The notes under the pieces were generated by a model. That model had not been told where the DNA came from. It ran no database searches and worked only from the letters and a program-made list of their open reading frames with translations. Of a stretch of DNA of 64,000 nt, positions 20,443-30,648 are shown piece after piece; the first letter of the stretch is position 1; each line of letters begins with the position of its first letter. A program made the position numbers and the translations under genes. The stretch is from Phaeosaccion multiseriatum (Eukaryota > Ochrophyta, other classes). The stretch covers positions 1,426,001-1,490,000 of the forward strand of contig OZ218958.1 of the NCBI GenBank assembly GCA_965112735.1, written 5' to 3'.

Positions 20443-21841
20443 ACCCTGCCCCTGCCCCTGGCCAGTTGCCCACGTGGTGGACATTGCACCAGTGCAGAGC
20501 CGGGCACAGGGAATGGCTCTGCTTAGGACTTTGGGAGACGTGGGTCTCTGTTTGGGGGCCACAGTGGCAGGTACGATTGGAAGCCATGGATGTGTGCCTC
20601 CTTCTCTCATTCTCTCTGATGTCTCTATCCGTCTCTCTCAATCTGTTTTTCTCTAGCGATCTCTGTGTGTGTCTGTGTGTCTGTCTGTCTCTCTCCTCCT
20701 CCTCCTCCTCCTCCTCCTCCTCCTCCTCCTCTCTCTCCCTGTCTCTCTCTTCCACCCACCCACCCACCCACCCACCTACCCCCTCCCGACATGACCTCCA
20801 TCCCCCAACCCCCGAAGTTCCTCCTGCACCCCCCCTCTCTCTCGTCTCCACCCCCCTACCTCTCTTCTTCTCCTCTCCCCTGTGTATCATCAGAAAGAAT
20901 AAAAGTGCCAACCATCCCTCTCCCCTTCTTTGCCCCCTCGTCCTCTCCTGCCGTACTGTCGGTGGTTGGGTCGTCGTCATCGTCGTTGTCCTCCTCCTCC
21001 TCCTCCTCCTCCTCCTCCTCCTCCTCCTCCTCCTCCTCCTCCTCCTCCTCCTCCTCCTCCTCCTCCTCCTCCTCCTCCTCCTCCTCCTCCTACTCCTCCT
21101 CCTCTTCCTCCTACTCCTCCTCCTCCTCCTCCTCCTCCTCCTCCTCCTCCTCCTCCTCATCCTCCTCCTCCCCCTCTTCCTCCTCCTCCTCCTCCTCCTC
21201 CTCCTCCTCCTCCTCCTCCTCCTTCTCCTCCTCCTCTTCCTCCTCTTCCTCCTCTTCCTCCTCCTCCTCATCCTCCTCCTCCTCCTCCTCCTTCTCCTCC
21301 TCCTCCTCCTCCTCCTCCTCCTCCTCCTCCTCCTCCTCCCCTCCTCCTCCTCCTCCTCCTCCTCCTCCCCCTCCTCCTCCTCCTCCTCCTCCTCCCCCTC
21401 CTTCCTCCTCCTCCTCCTCCTCCTCCTCCTCCTCCTCCTCCTCTTCCTCCTCCTCCTCCTCCTCCTCCTCCTCCCCCTCCCTCCTCCTCCTCCTCCGGCG
21501 GGTGGGGTTCAACAGGCGCCGTCGCTGATGTGAGCTCTTTAGGCACCGCGATGCAGCTCAACGCCGGTGTGTTGCTCGGCGTCACTGCCTGGTTTGCAAG
21601 CAAAGAGGGCCTCCTGCCTTTTGCTCGCAAAGCAGCCTCTGACGCAGTCGCTACCACAACTAGTGCTTCGGCTGCTACCCCGGCAGCGGTCGACAGTGAC
21701 CGTCCTGGGGGTGGTGCTGGCACAGGTACTGCTGCTCCTGCTGCTGTTACTGCCAGTGCTGCTGCTGCTGCCCCAACAGCGGCAGGGCAAGTACGCCATG
21801 CAGGCACAAGTCCCGCCCCGCGCCCCACCAAAGATGTTTAA
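16028..21841 (+). CDS. EF-hand/major facilitator superfamily transporter fusion
   Basis: Ten exons: 16028-16236, 16382-16706, 16848-17189, 17448-17678, 18541-18647, 19004-19379, 19716-19793, 20073-20235, 20466-20570 and 21516-21841. They join in frame to 753 residues. The N-terminus (MLPRSGQRVAAAIRQASLRA) is basic, free of acidic residues and presequence-like. An EF-hand loop DTNGDGTLQRKE (residues 170-181) spans the exon 2/3 junction with all calcium-ligand positions filled. The MFS part follows: TM1 near MLWVGVSVGIIIP, motif A in AVDRMGRKPF, then GAALGPALGGIL, a Gly-rich central loop, and helices through GLWALGSTTLG and GVLLGVTAWFASKEG. The tail is Ala-rich. The substrate is unknown. Calcium-controlled transport across an organelle membrane is an inference from the fusion, by analogy with EF-hand mitochondrial carriers. 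Confidence 0.82.
17996..18280. repeat. 35-bp minisatellite in intron 4 of the EF-hand/MFS gene
   Basis: A 35-bp unit containing GTACCCAGTCGAGTAGAGAG is repeated about seven times head-to-tail with almost no change. Both flanks carry a related GTGCATGTACAC...CATGGTG segment. No unique spacers occur, so this is a minisatellite and not a CRISPR array. Confidence 0.93.
18360..18535. repeat. (TTC)n/(TCC)n tract before the exon 5 acceptor
   Basis: TTC and TCC triplets run almost uninterrupted to the CTTTCACAG acceptor at 18540, acting as an oversized pyrimidine tract. Confidence 0.9.
18648..18908. repeat. (GAGT)n tract after the exon 5 donor
   Basis: Beginning in the GTGAGT donor itself, tetramers GAGT/GGGT/AAGT continue for about 250 bp. 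Confidence 0.9.
20236..20446. repeat. (GGAGT)n pentamer followed by (CACCCT)n hexamer in intron 8
   Basis: About 13 GGAGT pentamers start at the GTGAGT donor (20236-20302). About 23 CACCCT/CATCCT hexamers follow up to near the GGCCAG acceptor at 20465. Confidence 0.92.
20985..21497. repeat. About 500-bp (TCC)n tract in intron 9 of the EF-hand/MFS gene
   Basis: TCC triplets with rare T or A interruptions fill the 3' half of the 945-bp intron, ending about 18 bp before the TTCAACAG acceptor. Open frames through it coding Ser, Pro or Leu (and Glu, Gly or Arg on the other strand) are repeat products. Confidence 0.97.
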
Positions 21842-22273
21842 ATGACTGTTACTAATCGAAACGAACAACATCGAACGTGCTCATCGCTTTATTATTTCTT
21901 GTTACATTCTTCTGTCTTCCCCCCCCCTCCTGTCCACATGTATCCTATACATTCATTTTTTTTCATTTTCGCAATTGCTTTGTGCCGTGGGACAATTGTA
22001 AAAAATCTTATATATCATATCAACAACAACACTGCTTCACTGCATGCATGAAACATCCAACCATCTCTCTCCTCTCCTCACGCCTTCTTTCTATATACAC
22101 CATTTGCTTTAGTTCCGAAGAGGACGCCAACAAGACAGGCTGCAAGTCTTCTTGTACTTCAACCCCCCCCCCCCCCTTGCCCTCCCAGCAGTCCCTTCTC
22201 CTCTTTAGAGAGGGGCCGCTGCTGGTGGAGCCAAGTGAGAGCGAATCAAATCGCTTTGGCGGTCGGACTGAGT
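21842..22273. other. Convergent 3' flank between MFS and protease genes
   Basis: A 432-bp AT-rich stretch with T runs near 21956-21966; no gene is supported. Confidence 0.55.
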
Positions 22274-22817
22274 CTACTCGTCGTCCAGCACGGGGTAGGA
22301 AGGCTGCATGAGAATGCCGCACTGCCCGCCGGACACGTTCTTTCCTCGTTCGAGGAAGATGTATCCCTCGGAGCCCCAGGCACCGCCCCACGAGTTCTTG
22401 ACCTGATGAGAGAAGAGGGGGAGAGGGGGAGGGAGAGGGAGAGGGAGAGGGAGAGGGAGGGGGGGGGGGGGGGGGGTGAGTGAAAGAGACTGCAGGGAGA
22501 GAAGAGAGAGAGAGAGAGACAGACAGAGAGAGAGGCGGGGGAAAGGAAGGGTGGGATGGTGGAGAGGAGGAAAGAGGATAGTTGATAATTGGGGGGTACT
22601 CATACAATCACGTCTTTACTCGCTGGTTTCTTTTCCATCTTACCTTCCAGTAGTCCACGCCTGCCACGGCACGGGTAGGGAGGGTCCAGCAAGGAGCAAG
22701 AGGAGTCGGTCAGAGGGTCCAGCAAGAGGAGTCAGTCCAGCAGTCCAAGCAACGAGACACAAGTCGCAGGCGAGGGCAGCAGCAGAAAGAGGGGGGGGGG
22801 CCGGTTAGAGTCACGGC

Positions 22818-22855
<38 letters not shown>

Positions 22856-23978
22856 ACAACAACGACAGCGACAACAACAAATACCCGCATAGCAGATGCT
22901 CCAAAGTGACGGCGCATACATCACTTCGCTTCACTTAACTTCACCCAAGCAGACAGACAGAGGCAACAAATCATGATTCATCTCAGCTACCTCGGCCCCC
23001 TGCCCCCTCACCTGTCTCGGCGTCGGTTCCGTAGCCCACGAGCAGTACTCCATGGTCCAAGTTCATTCCGCAGTCGCCCGTCATAACTCCACCGGCGTAG
23101 AACTGGAACGCCATCTGGTCGGCCTCAATGGCAATGCTCACCGGCTGCTGCGCCACCGCCTCCATCAGCGCCTCCTCCGACGCCTCCACATCCACCCACG
23201 ACGCCACAGAGGTCCCGGGCACCGGCTTGCACGTGCTCTTGGCGCAAATGCCGCCCGTGGCCGTGTACGGGTAGTCCGCCTCCTCGCAAATGCCCTTGTT
23301 CTGCTGAATCCAGTGGAAGGAGTAGTCCATGAGGCCTCCGTTGCAGCCCGAGTCGTACGTGTCGCAGTCCACCAACTCCTGCTCCGAGAAGGACTTAAGT
23401 GCGTTGTGCTTGAGGTAGAAGGCGCCCTCCATGGACCCCGTCGTGGAGAAGCTCCAGCACGACCCACACGAGCCCTGGTCCTTCACTTCCGTCACTGCGC
23501 CCTCCTTGACCCAGTCCACCTCCGCGGGGAGGTCCGCCTTGCTGGCCATGCGCCTCGCCTGTGCGACGCCTCCAGTGGGCCCCACTGTTGTTTGTGCGTA
23601 GTGAATGGGTGTGGCTGGCTCCTGCAAGAGCATTACCCCAATGCCCTTGTCCTGCTTGAACTCGTCCCAGGTAAGGTGCGAGTAGGCGTTGTGCCCCATG
23701 GTGAAGGTGTGCTCGCTGTTGTCGAAGGCCTCGTTATGTGCGTTGATGAGGTCATCAGAGTCAGCGAACACCTGCAGCCTATGCACAAACTCCTGCCCGT
23801 CGGCGAAGGTAATGCCGTACTCGGCCATCCAGTCGTAAAAGTGGGCCTCGTAGTACTCGCGCGGGTGCACGTTGTGGCCAAAGCCACTGCTTCGGGTGCT
23901 TCCCTTAGGGACGCTAACGTTGGAGGAGGAGGCCATTGCCGTGCCCACCAGCAGGGCGGCGAGGAGAGAAAGCTTCAT
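22274..23978 (-). CDS. Papain-like (C1A) cysteine protease, secreted or lysosomal
   Basis: Exons are 23978-23012, 22660-22644 (a 17-nt microexon) and 22402-22274, in frame, giving 370 residues. A signal peptide ([16 protein letters not shown]) is followed by an inhibitor-I29-type propeptide ([17 protein letters not shown] to [11 protein letters not shown]). The mature enzyme starts near [19 protein letters not shown]. The catalytic residues are Cys174 in [11 protein letters not shown] (with its oxyanion Gln), His309 in [11 protein letters not shown] and Asn331 in [10 protein letters not shown]. The block [11 protein letters not shown] is also typical of the family. All residues for activity are present. 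The microexon encodes VDYWK just before the Asn block. It is likely an endolysosomal or extracellular general protease; there is no granulin or transmembrane extension. Confidence 0.93.
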
Positions 23979-24750
23979 CGCTGTCTCTTACGGGTACGTA
24001 CGATTTGCAAGTCGGGTATCAGCTGCTGTGGACATTCCGGAGGGCGTACAAAGGGGGGGAGAGGGCATGACGAAGAAACAGCAGAGTTGGGGGCGGGGAA
24101 GAGACGCGTGGTGAGGTACAGCATCCGGGAGTTTTGTCGGTCCTTTCTCAAAGAGGACAGGCGAAAGAAGGATTCCCCAAGGCCCGCCCGCGGCAAGACC
24201 CTCGTGCAAGCAGCATGAAGTACACAGAGGGGGGTGATTCACTGCACTTTCAAGCTCAGATGGGGGAGAAGAGGCGTGGGGGGAAGGCAGGATGCCAGGT
24301 ATGCGCCGGAGGAGCGGGGCAGAGGGTCATTCCAAGTCGGCGGGCCGGCCCCAACTACCAAAGCAAAGCCGCGCAACAGCAGCGACCGGGCTCACAGCAT
24401 CGTCCGCAACGTCTACGATCAAGCATAACTCCTCCATACATCCGCCCTCACCTCTCTCCTTTTCTCTGTCCGTCTTCGTGTCTGACTCTATCGGAGCTCG
24501 TTTTGTCAAGAGAAAGGACCCCTCGGGTTCGTGACCATGCAGTGCCATCCTTCAAGTGGGGTCCTTGTTGTACATGTATACAACCTTTTTTTATTTTGTG
24601 AGTGCTCTGCGCCTATCCCTCAGCTCCTCTGACTCTAGCTCTACGCCGTGTTGAGGAAGTGCGACCTTTGAAAGGCGCGGGAGGGAATTCGAAAATGTAG
24701 CCTAGCGACAGGATATTTGTTTGTCAGCACCACTAGTCACCACAGTCACC
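23979..24750. promoter_or_regulatory. Divergent promoter region, protease and DUF4291-FSH1 genes
   Basis: A 772-bp gap between divergent ATGs. Several short open frames lack recognisable content. No repeat tract is present; promoter role is inferred from position. Confidence 0.45.
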
Positions 24751-27700
24751 ATGGCGCCCACGACACCCCACACGCCTCGTTCGATCATGATCCGAGAGAG
24801 CAGCCTGACCATGGAGTTGTACAGTGAGGCCAAGTTGGTGGGGCCGGAGAAGGGCAAGATGTTCAATGCGCAGTTCGATGCAGACAGCGTTGTGCTGTAC
24901 AGGCCGTGCTGTGAGCACCTGGGGCCGAAAGGTGAGCAAGCGAAGTGGATGGGCTTGGTCTGGTTGCTGTTTTTGTTTGAAATAAAGTGCCCTTGCTCAT
25001 CTCTGCTTGTCCCCCCCCACCTTCCTTCTCTCTCAGCTGCGAGGACTGGAAACTTTGAAGGCGTGTCTTGCTATGAGAAGGACAGCGAGCGAATGATGTT
25101 CTTCTACTGCTCCTTCCTCACAGGTGGGTTTGCTCGGGTAGCTCTGTATGAAATGATAACGCCTTGCTGCTATCAGTGGGGGTGATAACGCCTTGGTGCT
25201 ATCAGTGCTCTGCCTTGTTGCTAGTCATAATCAGTACACACCCCTCCCTCCCCCTTCCTTTGCTCAGCCATGCGCCGCTCTGAGTGGGGCCTCAAGGCAG
25301 AAGTCGGGGTGAGTACTCGTCATCAGAGTGGTGGTTATTTCTCTCCGTTCAAGTGTGTTACCTTTCACTCTTGCTCTGCTGCTCATCTCTGCTTGCCCCC
25401 CTGCCTGTCCAACTCACCTCCGCTGACCCCCATCCATCCATCCATATGTCCATATGACTACTCCCGCCGTACTCTCGCTCTCTCTCGCGTCGCGTAGCAT
25501 GTTCTTGCCATTCGGGTGAAGCGCTCCTTCCTCGACGATGCTCTGGCGGTGGCTGTGTGCTCCGACACGGACGCCACTCGCTCGGGTCAGAAGGTGCGGA
25601 GAAGGCGCGGAGGAGGAGGAGGAGGAGAAGGGGTTAGAATCAAACGCCTCATTCCCCTCTCCCAGCCCACTCCTGCGTCCCCCCTTCTCTCTCTTTCTTG
25701 GCCTTAGTCCTTGTTTGCGTCACGTCACGGCACTCACGGCACACACTCCGCCGCCCACCCCACCGCCCCTCCCTCCCCCCTCGCCTCTCTCTGCCCCTGT
25801 TTCTGTCCCTGCCTCTTCATCCCTACGTACCTACCTACCTACCTACCTACCTACCTACCTACCTACCTACCTGCCTGCCTGCCTACACACACACACACAT
25901 ACACAGTGCAGCGCCGGTGTGCGCCTTCACTGGGTGCCAGATCGCCTCCCTTCCGGAGAGAAGCACCAAGCGCGCTATGGAGCCGTGCTGGGCTTCAAGG
26001 CCGAGTGGCTGAGGCGTATCGGCAGCGGTGCAGACGTTATTAGCATCGAGCTGCTCGACGATCTGCTGGAAGGGGCGAGGGATGTGCTGACGGGGGAGTA
26101 TCCCGAGGCTATTCTTGTGCCCAAGGAAAGAGTGCTGGATCCAGACCATTTGGACGCAGAACAGCTTCGGAGGCTTGACATCGTCAGGGAGAAGGACCTT
26201 AAGCCGCTCAAGATTTTGTGCCTACATGGCTGGAAGCAGAATGCCCAGGTGAGATTTGGATGAAGGGATGGCAAGGCAAGGCGAGGCGAGGCGAGGCAAG
26301 GGAAGGCAAGGCAAGGGAAGGGAGGGCGAGGTGGAAGTCCTCCCCTCTTTGTTCAGAGTACAAAGAATCTCTTCTCTCTAAACGTCTCCCTTTTCCTTCT
26401 CTCTCCCTCTCTCTGTCCCCCCCCCCCCCCCGCACCACCACCAAAAGATCTTCCTCTTCCGCACCAGACACCTCCGACGGAAGCTTCAGGACATCGCCGA
26501 GCTCACATTTGTCGACGCTCCCCACCTCTTGGACCCGCATGACCAATGTCCGAACGGCGATTGTCATCAGGGAGTAGGAGGAGGAGGAGGAGGAGGAGGA
26601 GGAGGAGTGGGGACGGTGACCACCATGTCTAGTCGCGCACCGGCTTCATCCCCTCCGTCCGCGACGTTCGGACCCCGGCCTTCCCCACCCTCACCGCCTC
26701 AATTGCCGTTAGCGATACCAATGGCAGGAGGAGGAGGAGGAGGAGGAGGAGGAGGAGGAGGAGGAGGAGGAGGAGGAGGAGGATCAGGAGGAGGAGGAAG
26801 AGGAGGAGGAGGAGGAGGAGGAGGAGGAGGGGGAGGGGGAGGGGGAGGAGGACGTGTAGGCGAAAGCGAGGGTTTGGGCGACGGCGTGGATGTTGGTGGT
26901 GGAGTCGGGGGTGGGGAGGAAGGGAGTAGGAACATTCGCATCACCACGGGAGCATCCGCATCATCATCATCACCATCATCATCATCGTCATCATTCTTCG
27001 ACTCTCTCAACAGGCTCCATTTGAAGGAAAAGGGTGGAGAGGACGAGGAGGAGGAGGACGAGGAGGAGGAGGAGCACGACGGTAGCAACGTCAGCAGTGG
27101 CATTGGTGATGCTCTTGGTGGTGGTGGCCGCCACGCCGTCGCCAGCCAAAGCTGTAGTCCACTTCCCCGCCGAAGCACTCGGGGGGGAAAGGATTGGCGG
27201 AGGAGCCCCACCCATCCCAACAGGAGCAACCGCTCCCACAAGTCTCCTCGAGGTGAGGGTGGCGAGGGTGGTGGTGGTGCTACGACGTCGCGTGGCAAAG
27301 GGTTGGTGGAGCTAACAGCGGCACCAACGACAAAGGGCAGGTCTGCCAGTGGCCCGAATCTTCTTCAGGGGCATGCTCTCTCTCTGAGCAGCAGCGACAG
27401 AGGCCCTGGCTCTGCTTCTTTTTGTCCGAGTGTAGCAAGTCTTGGCTCAAGTACTGCCGGGGGGGATGCTGCTGATGTTGATGACGGTGCAGCAGCAGGA
27501 GGAGGAGGAGGAGGAGGAGGAGGAGGAGGAGGCTGTGGGACGATTCGAAAGTACAGCGAGGCTGCCGCCACCGCCGCAGAGCAGTTGAGGTGTCGGCCTT
27601 TCAACTGTTGCCCGGCATTGGGCGGCGGCAGTAGCAGCGGCACTGGCGGAGGCGATGCTTTTGGTGGTAACGAGGCACATAGTCCGTTACGTAAGACGAC

Positions 27701-28216
27701 CGCCCCATATAGCGCTCCCACTCCCACATCATCATCTTCGGGGCAGCAGGAGCAGGGGCGGGGGGCGGGCGGCGAAGCTTCTTCTTCGTACGCCTACGGC
27801 TTTGGTCGAGGGACCAACGATGATGGCAACCACAACAGCGGCGACCCCCACAACAACCACAACCACAACCACAGCACCAGCGCACGCCCTCACGCCGGTA
27901 GTAGCGACGATCCACATGTGTTTGTGGCCGGCAGCGGCAGCCCCAAGACCAAGAGGCTGGACAAGCGAGAGCGCACATGGTGGTACTTCGAGGAGGAGAA
28001 CCGTCGCCAGCTGGAGCCGTATAAGGACGAGCACTCGTGCCGCATGCTGGGGCTGGAGGAGAGTCTGCGCTACCTGGAGGGCGTGTGGAATGAAAGGGGC
28101 CCCTTCGACGGCATTCTGGGCATGGCGCAGGGGGCCTGTTTGGCAAGTCTCTTCTACCACTGCGCTACCGCCCACTCCCCTGCTGCTTCTGCTGCTCCTG
28201 CTGGTGATGGTGATGA

Positions 28217-28250
<34 letters not shown>

Positions 28251-28745
28251 GGTGGTGGTGATGATGATGGCGGTGGTGGTGGTGGTAGCGGTAGGGGCAG
28301 CAGCAGCAGCGACGGCGGCGGCAGTGCCATTGCCAATGACAATGCCAACAACAGCAACAGCAGCAGCGGCAACAGCAGCAGCAGCAGCAGCAGCGAGGAG
28401 CTGCGACTGCATCTACAGCACCCTCCTCCTCGCTTCGCCATCATGGTGGCTGGGTTCTGCCATCCTTACCCTACGCAGCTCCCTTCCTACCCCAGGACAG
28501 ACCTTCAGTACCCTCTCGACACATTCCATGTGTGGACGGTGGACGACCCTTGGGTGCCGATGAAGAAAGCTCAGCGCCTGGCGGGGTTGTACAGAGGGGC
28601 GACGGTGTTGATGCACGATGACAAAGGGAAGCATTGTGTGCCGCAGAAGAGAGCGGATATTGCCATGTTTCGGCGCTTCGTGGAGAGGTACCATTGGACA
28701 GCACGAGAAGACAATGGGCTGGATGGGAGTGGGGAAGAGGGATAG
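24751..28745 (+). CDS. DUF4291 domain fused to FSH1/OVCA2-type serine hydrolase fold lacking the nucleophile
   Basis: Exons are 24751-24931, 25037-25123, 25268-25308, 25498-25593, 25907-26248 and 26448-28745, in frame, 1014 residues. The start is the ATG at 24751 (ACCATGG). Residues about 14-225 read as DUF4291: MFNAQFDADSVVLYRP, SEWGLKAEV, VLAIRVKRSFLDDAL, VRLHWVPDRLPSG and AILVPKERV. From LKILCLHGWKQN (about 236) the FSH1 fold starts, with LTFVDAPHLLDP. About 450 residues of Gly, Ser, Asp and Glu runs then intervene before WWYFEE, LRYLEGVW and FDGILGMAQGACLASL. The usual GFSQG nucleophile elbow reads GMAQG, with Ala809 where Ser is expected. The acid Asp949 (HVWTVDDPWVP) and His978 (GKHCVPQ) remain. 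The hydrolase half is therefore probably inactive or repurposed for binding. DUF4291 has no assigned biochemical function that I know of. Confidence 0.85.
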
Positions 28746-29013
28746 GGATAGGGGAGAGGAGAGGAGAGGAGGGGAAGGAAGAGGTAAGTAGTACATACCT
28801 CTTGCTGTCTTCTTCTCTGACTCTTTTGAGGCAACGTGGGATGGGGTGGTGTGGGGAAGGGAGGAAAAGACATGCCCTCTTTCGAGTAGTTGAGTCTCGT
28901 TCTCCCCCTTGGGAAGTACATACATATGTGTAGATACAACGTTCTTGGACTTACACAACTAGGTACTGACAGTGCTTATTTACAAACAAATCAGGAAAAG
29001 AGCCTTCACTCAT
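28746..29013. other. Convergent 3' flank, FSH1-fusion and polymerase genes
   Basis: A 268-bp gap between two stop codons with GAGAG-rich sequence; no gene is seen. Confidence 0.5.
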
Positions 29014-30205
29014 TCATCCGAAGAAGCGCCGGATGTCCACCCTCTCTTTGCGCCTTCGCTTGGCGGTGCCCAGCACAGCTCCCCTTGCTGCTGTTGCTGC
29101 TGCTGATGCTTCTGCTGCTGATGCTTCTGCTGCTGATGCTGTTGGTGCTACAGAGGCGCCCCGCCCGGGAGAGCGAGAGTCACCGTTGGCATAGGCCCTG
29201 AGCAACTCGTTTTGTAGGTCGAGAGGTAGCGCAGCAAGGAAGGAGGGGTCCAGGCGAGGAGGGGTGTGCGGAGGGGGCTCAGCCTCGGCCACGGAAGGAA
29301 ATCGGGTTCCTTCTTCTCGCTGCGATCCCCGGCTTTGCACTAATCCTGCCCCTTGTTGGCCCTTCTGCCTCTCCCGCCGACCGCCCTCTATGTCCCCCTC
29401 CTCGTCCTCCCGCCGCCGCCGCCGCTGCTGCTGCTGCTGCTGCTGCCGCTGCTGCTGTTTCACCAACTGCTGCTGGTGTTGTTGCCTGTGAAACGCTTGG
29501 TGCATGTCCACATCCTCCGGCTCGATGAGCAAAGAACATTCTTCACACCGATGGTAGCATGTCTCTCGCTCCTCCTCTTCTTCTCCACGAGAGCTCCCCT
29601 CCGTTCCCCAACCTTCTTCCCCTGACACCTCGTCTCTTGCAAGTGGCTCTTCCCCTATCTCCTCTCCCATCAGCCTGCCACCCTCCACCTCCTCCTTCTC
29701 CTCCTCCTCCTCCCCCTCCTCCTCCTCCTCCTCCTCCTCCTCCTCCTGCCTAAGCTCATCCTCCTTACCCTCTTGCGGCCCAAAGCCGTGTGCATGAGCT
29801 GCAGAAAGAGAAAGCGCGGCACCCAGGAGGGGTTTCGAGGCCCCTCTACTCGGAACTTTTGGGGGAGTGCTGCTGTTAATGCTGTTGCTGCTGCTACCGC
29901 TGCTGCTGCTGCTTTGAAGAAAAGCGCCTATACTACTTTGCTTGCCACCCTTTCCCATCGGTGTGAATTTATCGACCGCGATGTTCAGCAGCGTGATATC
30001 GAACCTCCTGTCGGCCGATGGGTACATCTGTGGAGAGAGGGTGGGGGGAGGGAAGGTTGCGGGCAGCAAAAGGGAATCGATCAATCCCTGAGACAGCGAA
30101 GACAAATGGGGGATGGCAGTGGACGGGCGGGGAGCTGCACACAGCTCCACGCCAGATTGGAAGCTCTGCCAGCGCATCGATATCGGTTCTCGATATCAAG
30201 CGCGA

Positions 30206-30262
<57 letters not shown>

Positions 30263-30602
30263 GTCCCCTACCTTAGCGAAGAGCGCCATCGCCAGTGGCA
30301 CTACTCTGGACAAAGCGTCGGCTTGGGCGGCTGCAGACAGGTCGCCAGCAAACACGCCTGAGGGGCAGGGGGGGGCGAAGGCAGGAGGAGAGTGAGGGAT
30401 AAGTCAAAGAAAGTACAGGGGATGAGCTTGGGGCGGCTGCGGCGTTGCGGGGGTACGGGGGGAAACGGGAGCCACCAAAGCTCTCGCGCACAGAGACAGA
30501 CGATCAAGCCCCCTCCCTCCTACGTCAATAAAAGCGTCCTCACCTTCTGGCAAGGCGCACTGCCTTGTTTCTCGACTCCCCTTCCTTCTCTTCCTCTGCT
30601 CG

Positions 30603-30648
<46 letters not shown>

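Noticed and set aside
19862-21841. Very long frames through the TCC tract (up to 554 codons)
   Set aside because: Triplet repeats are open in all frames; the true exons 8, 9 and 10 of the MFS gene are short islands within.
23052-24218. 388-codon + strand frame opposite the protease
   Set aside because: It is antisense to the conserved papain coding region and rich in His, Val and Arg, as expected of a shadow frame.
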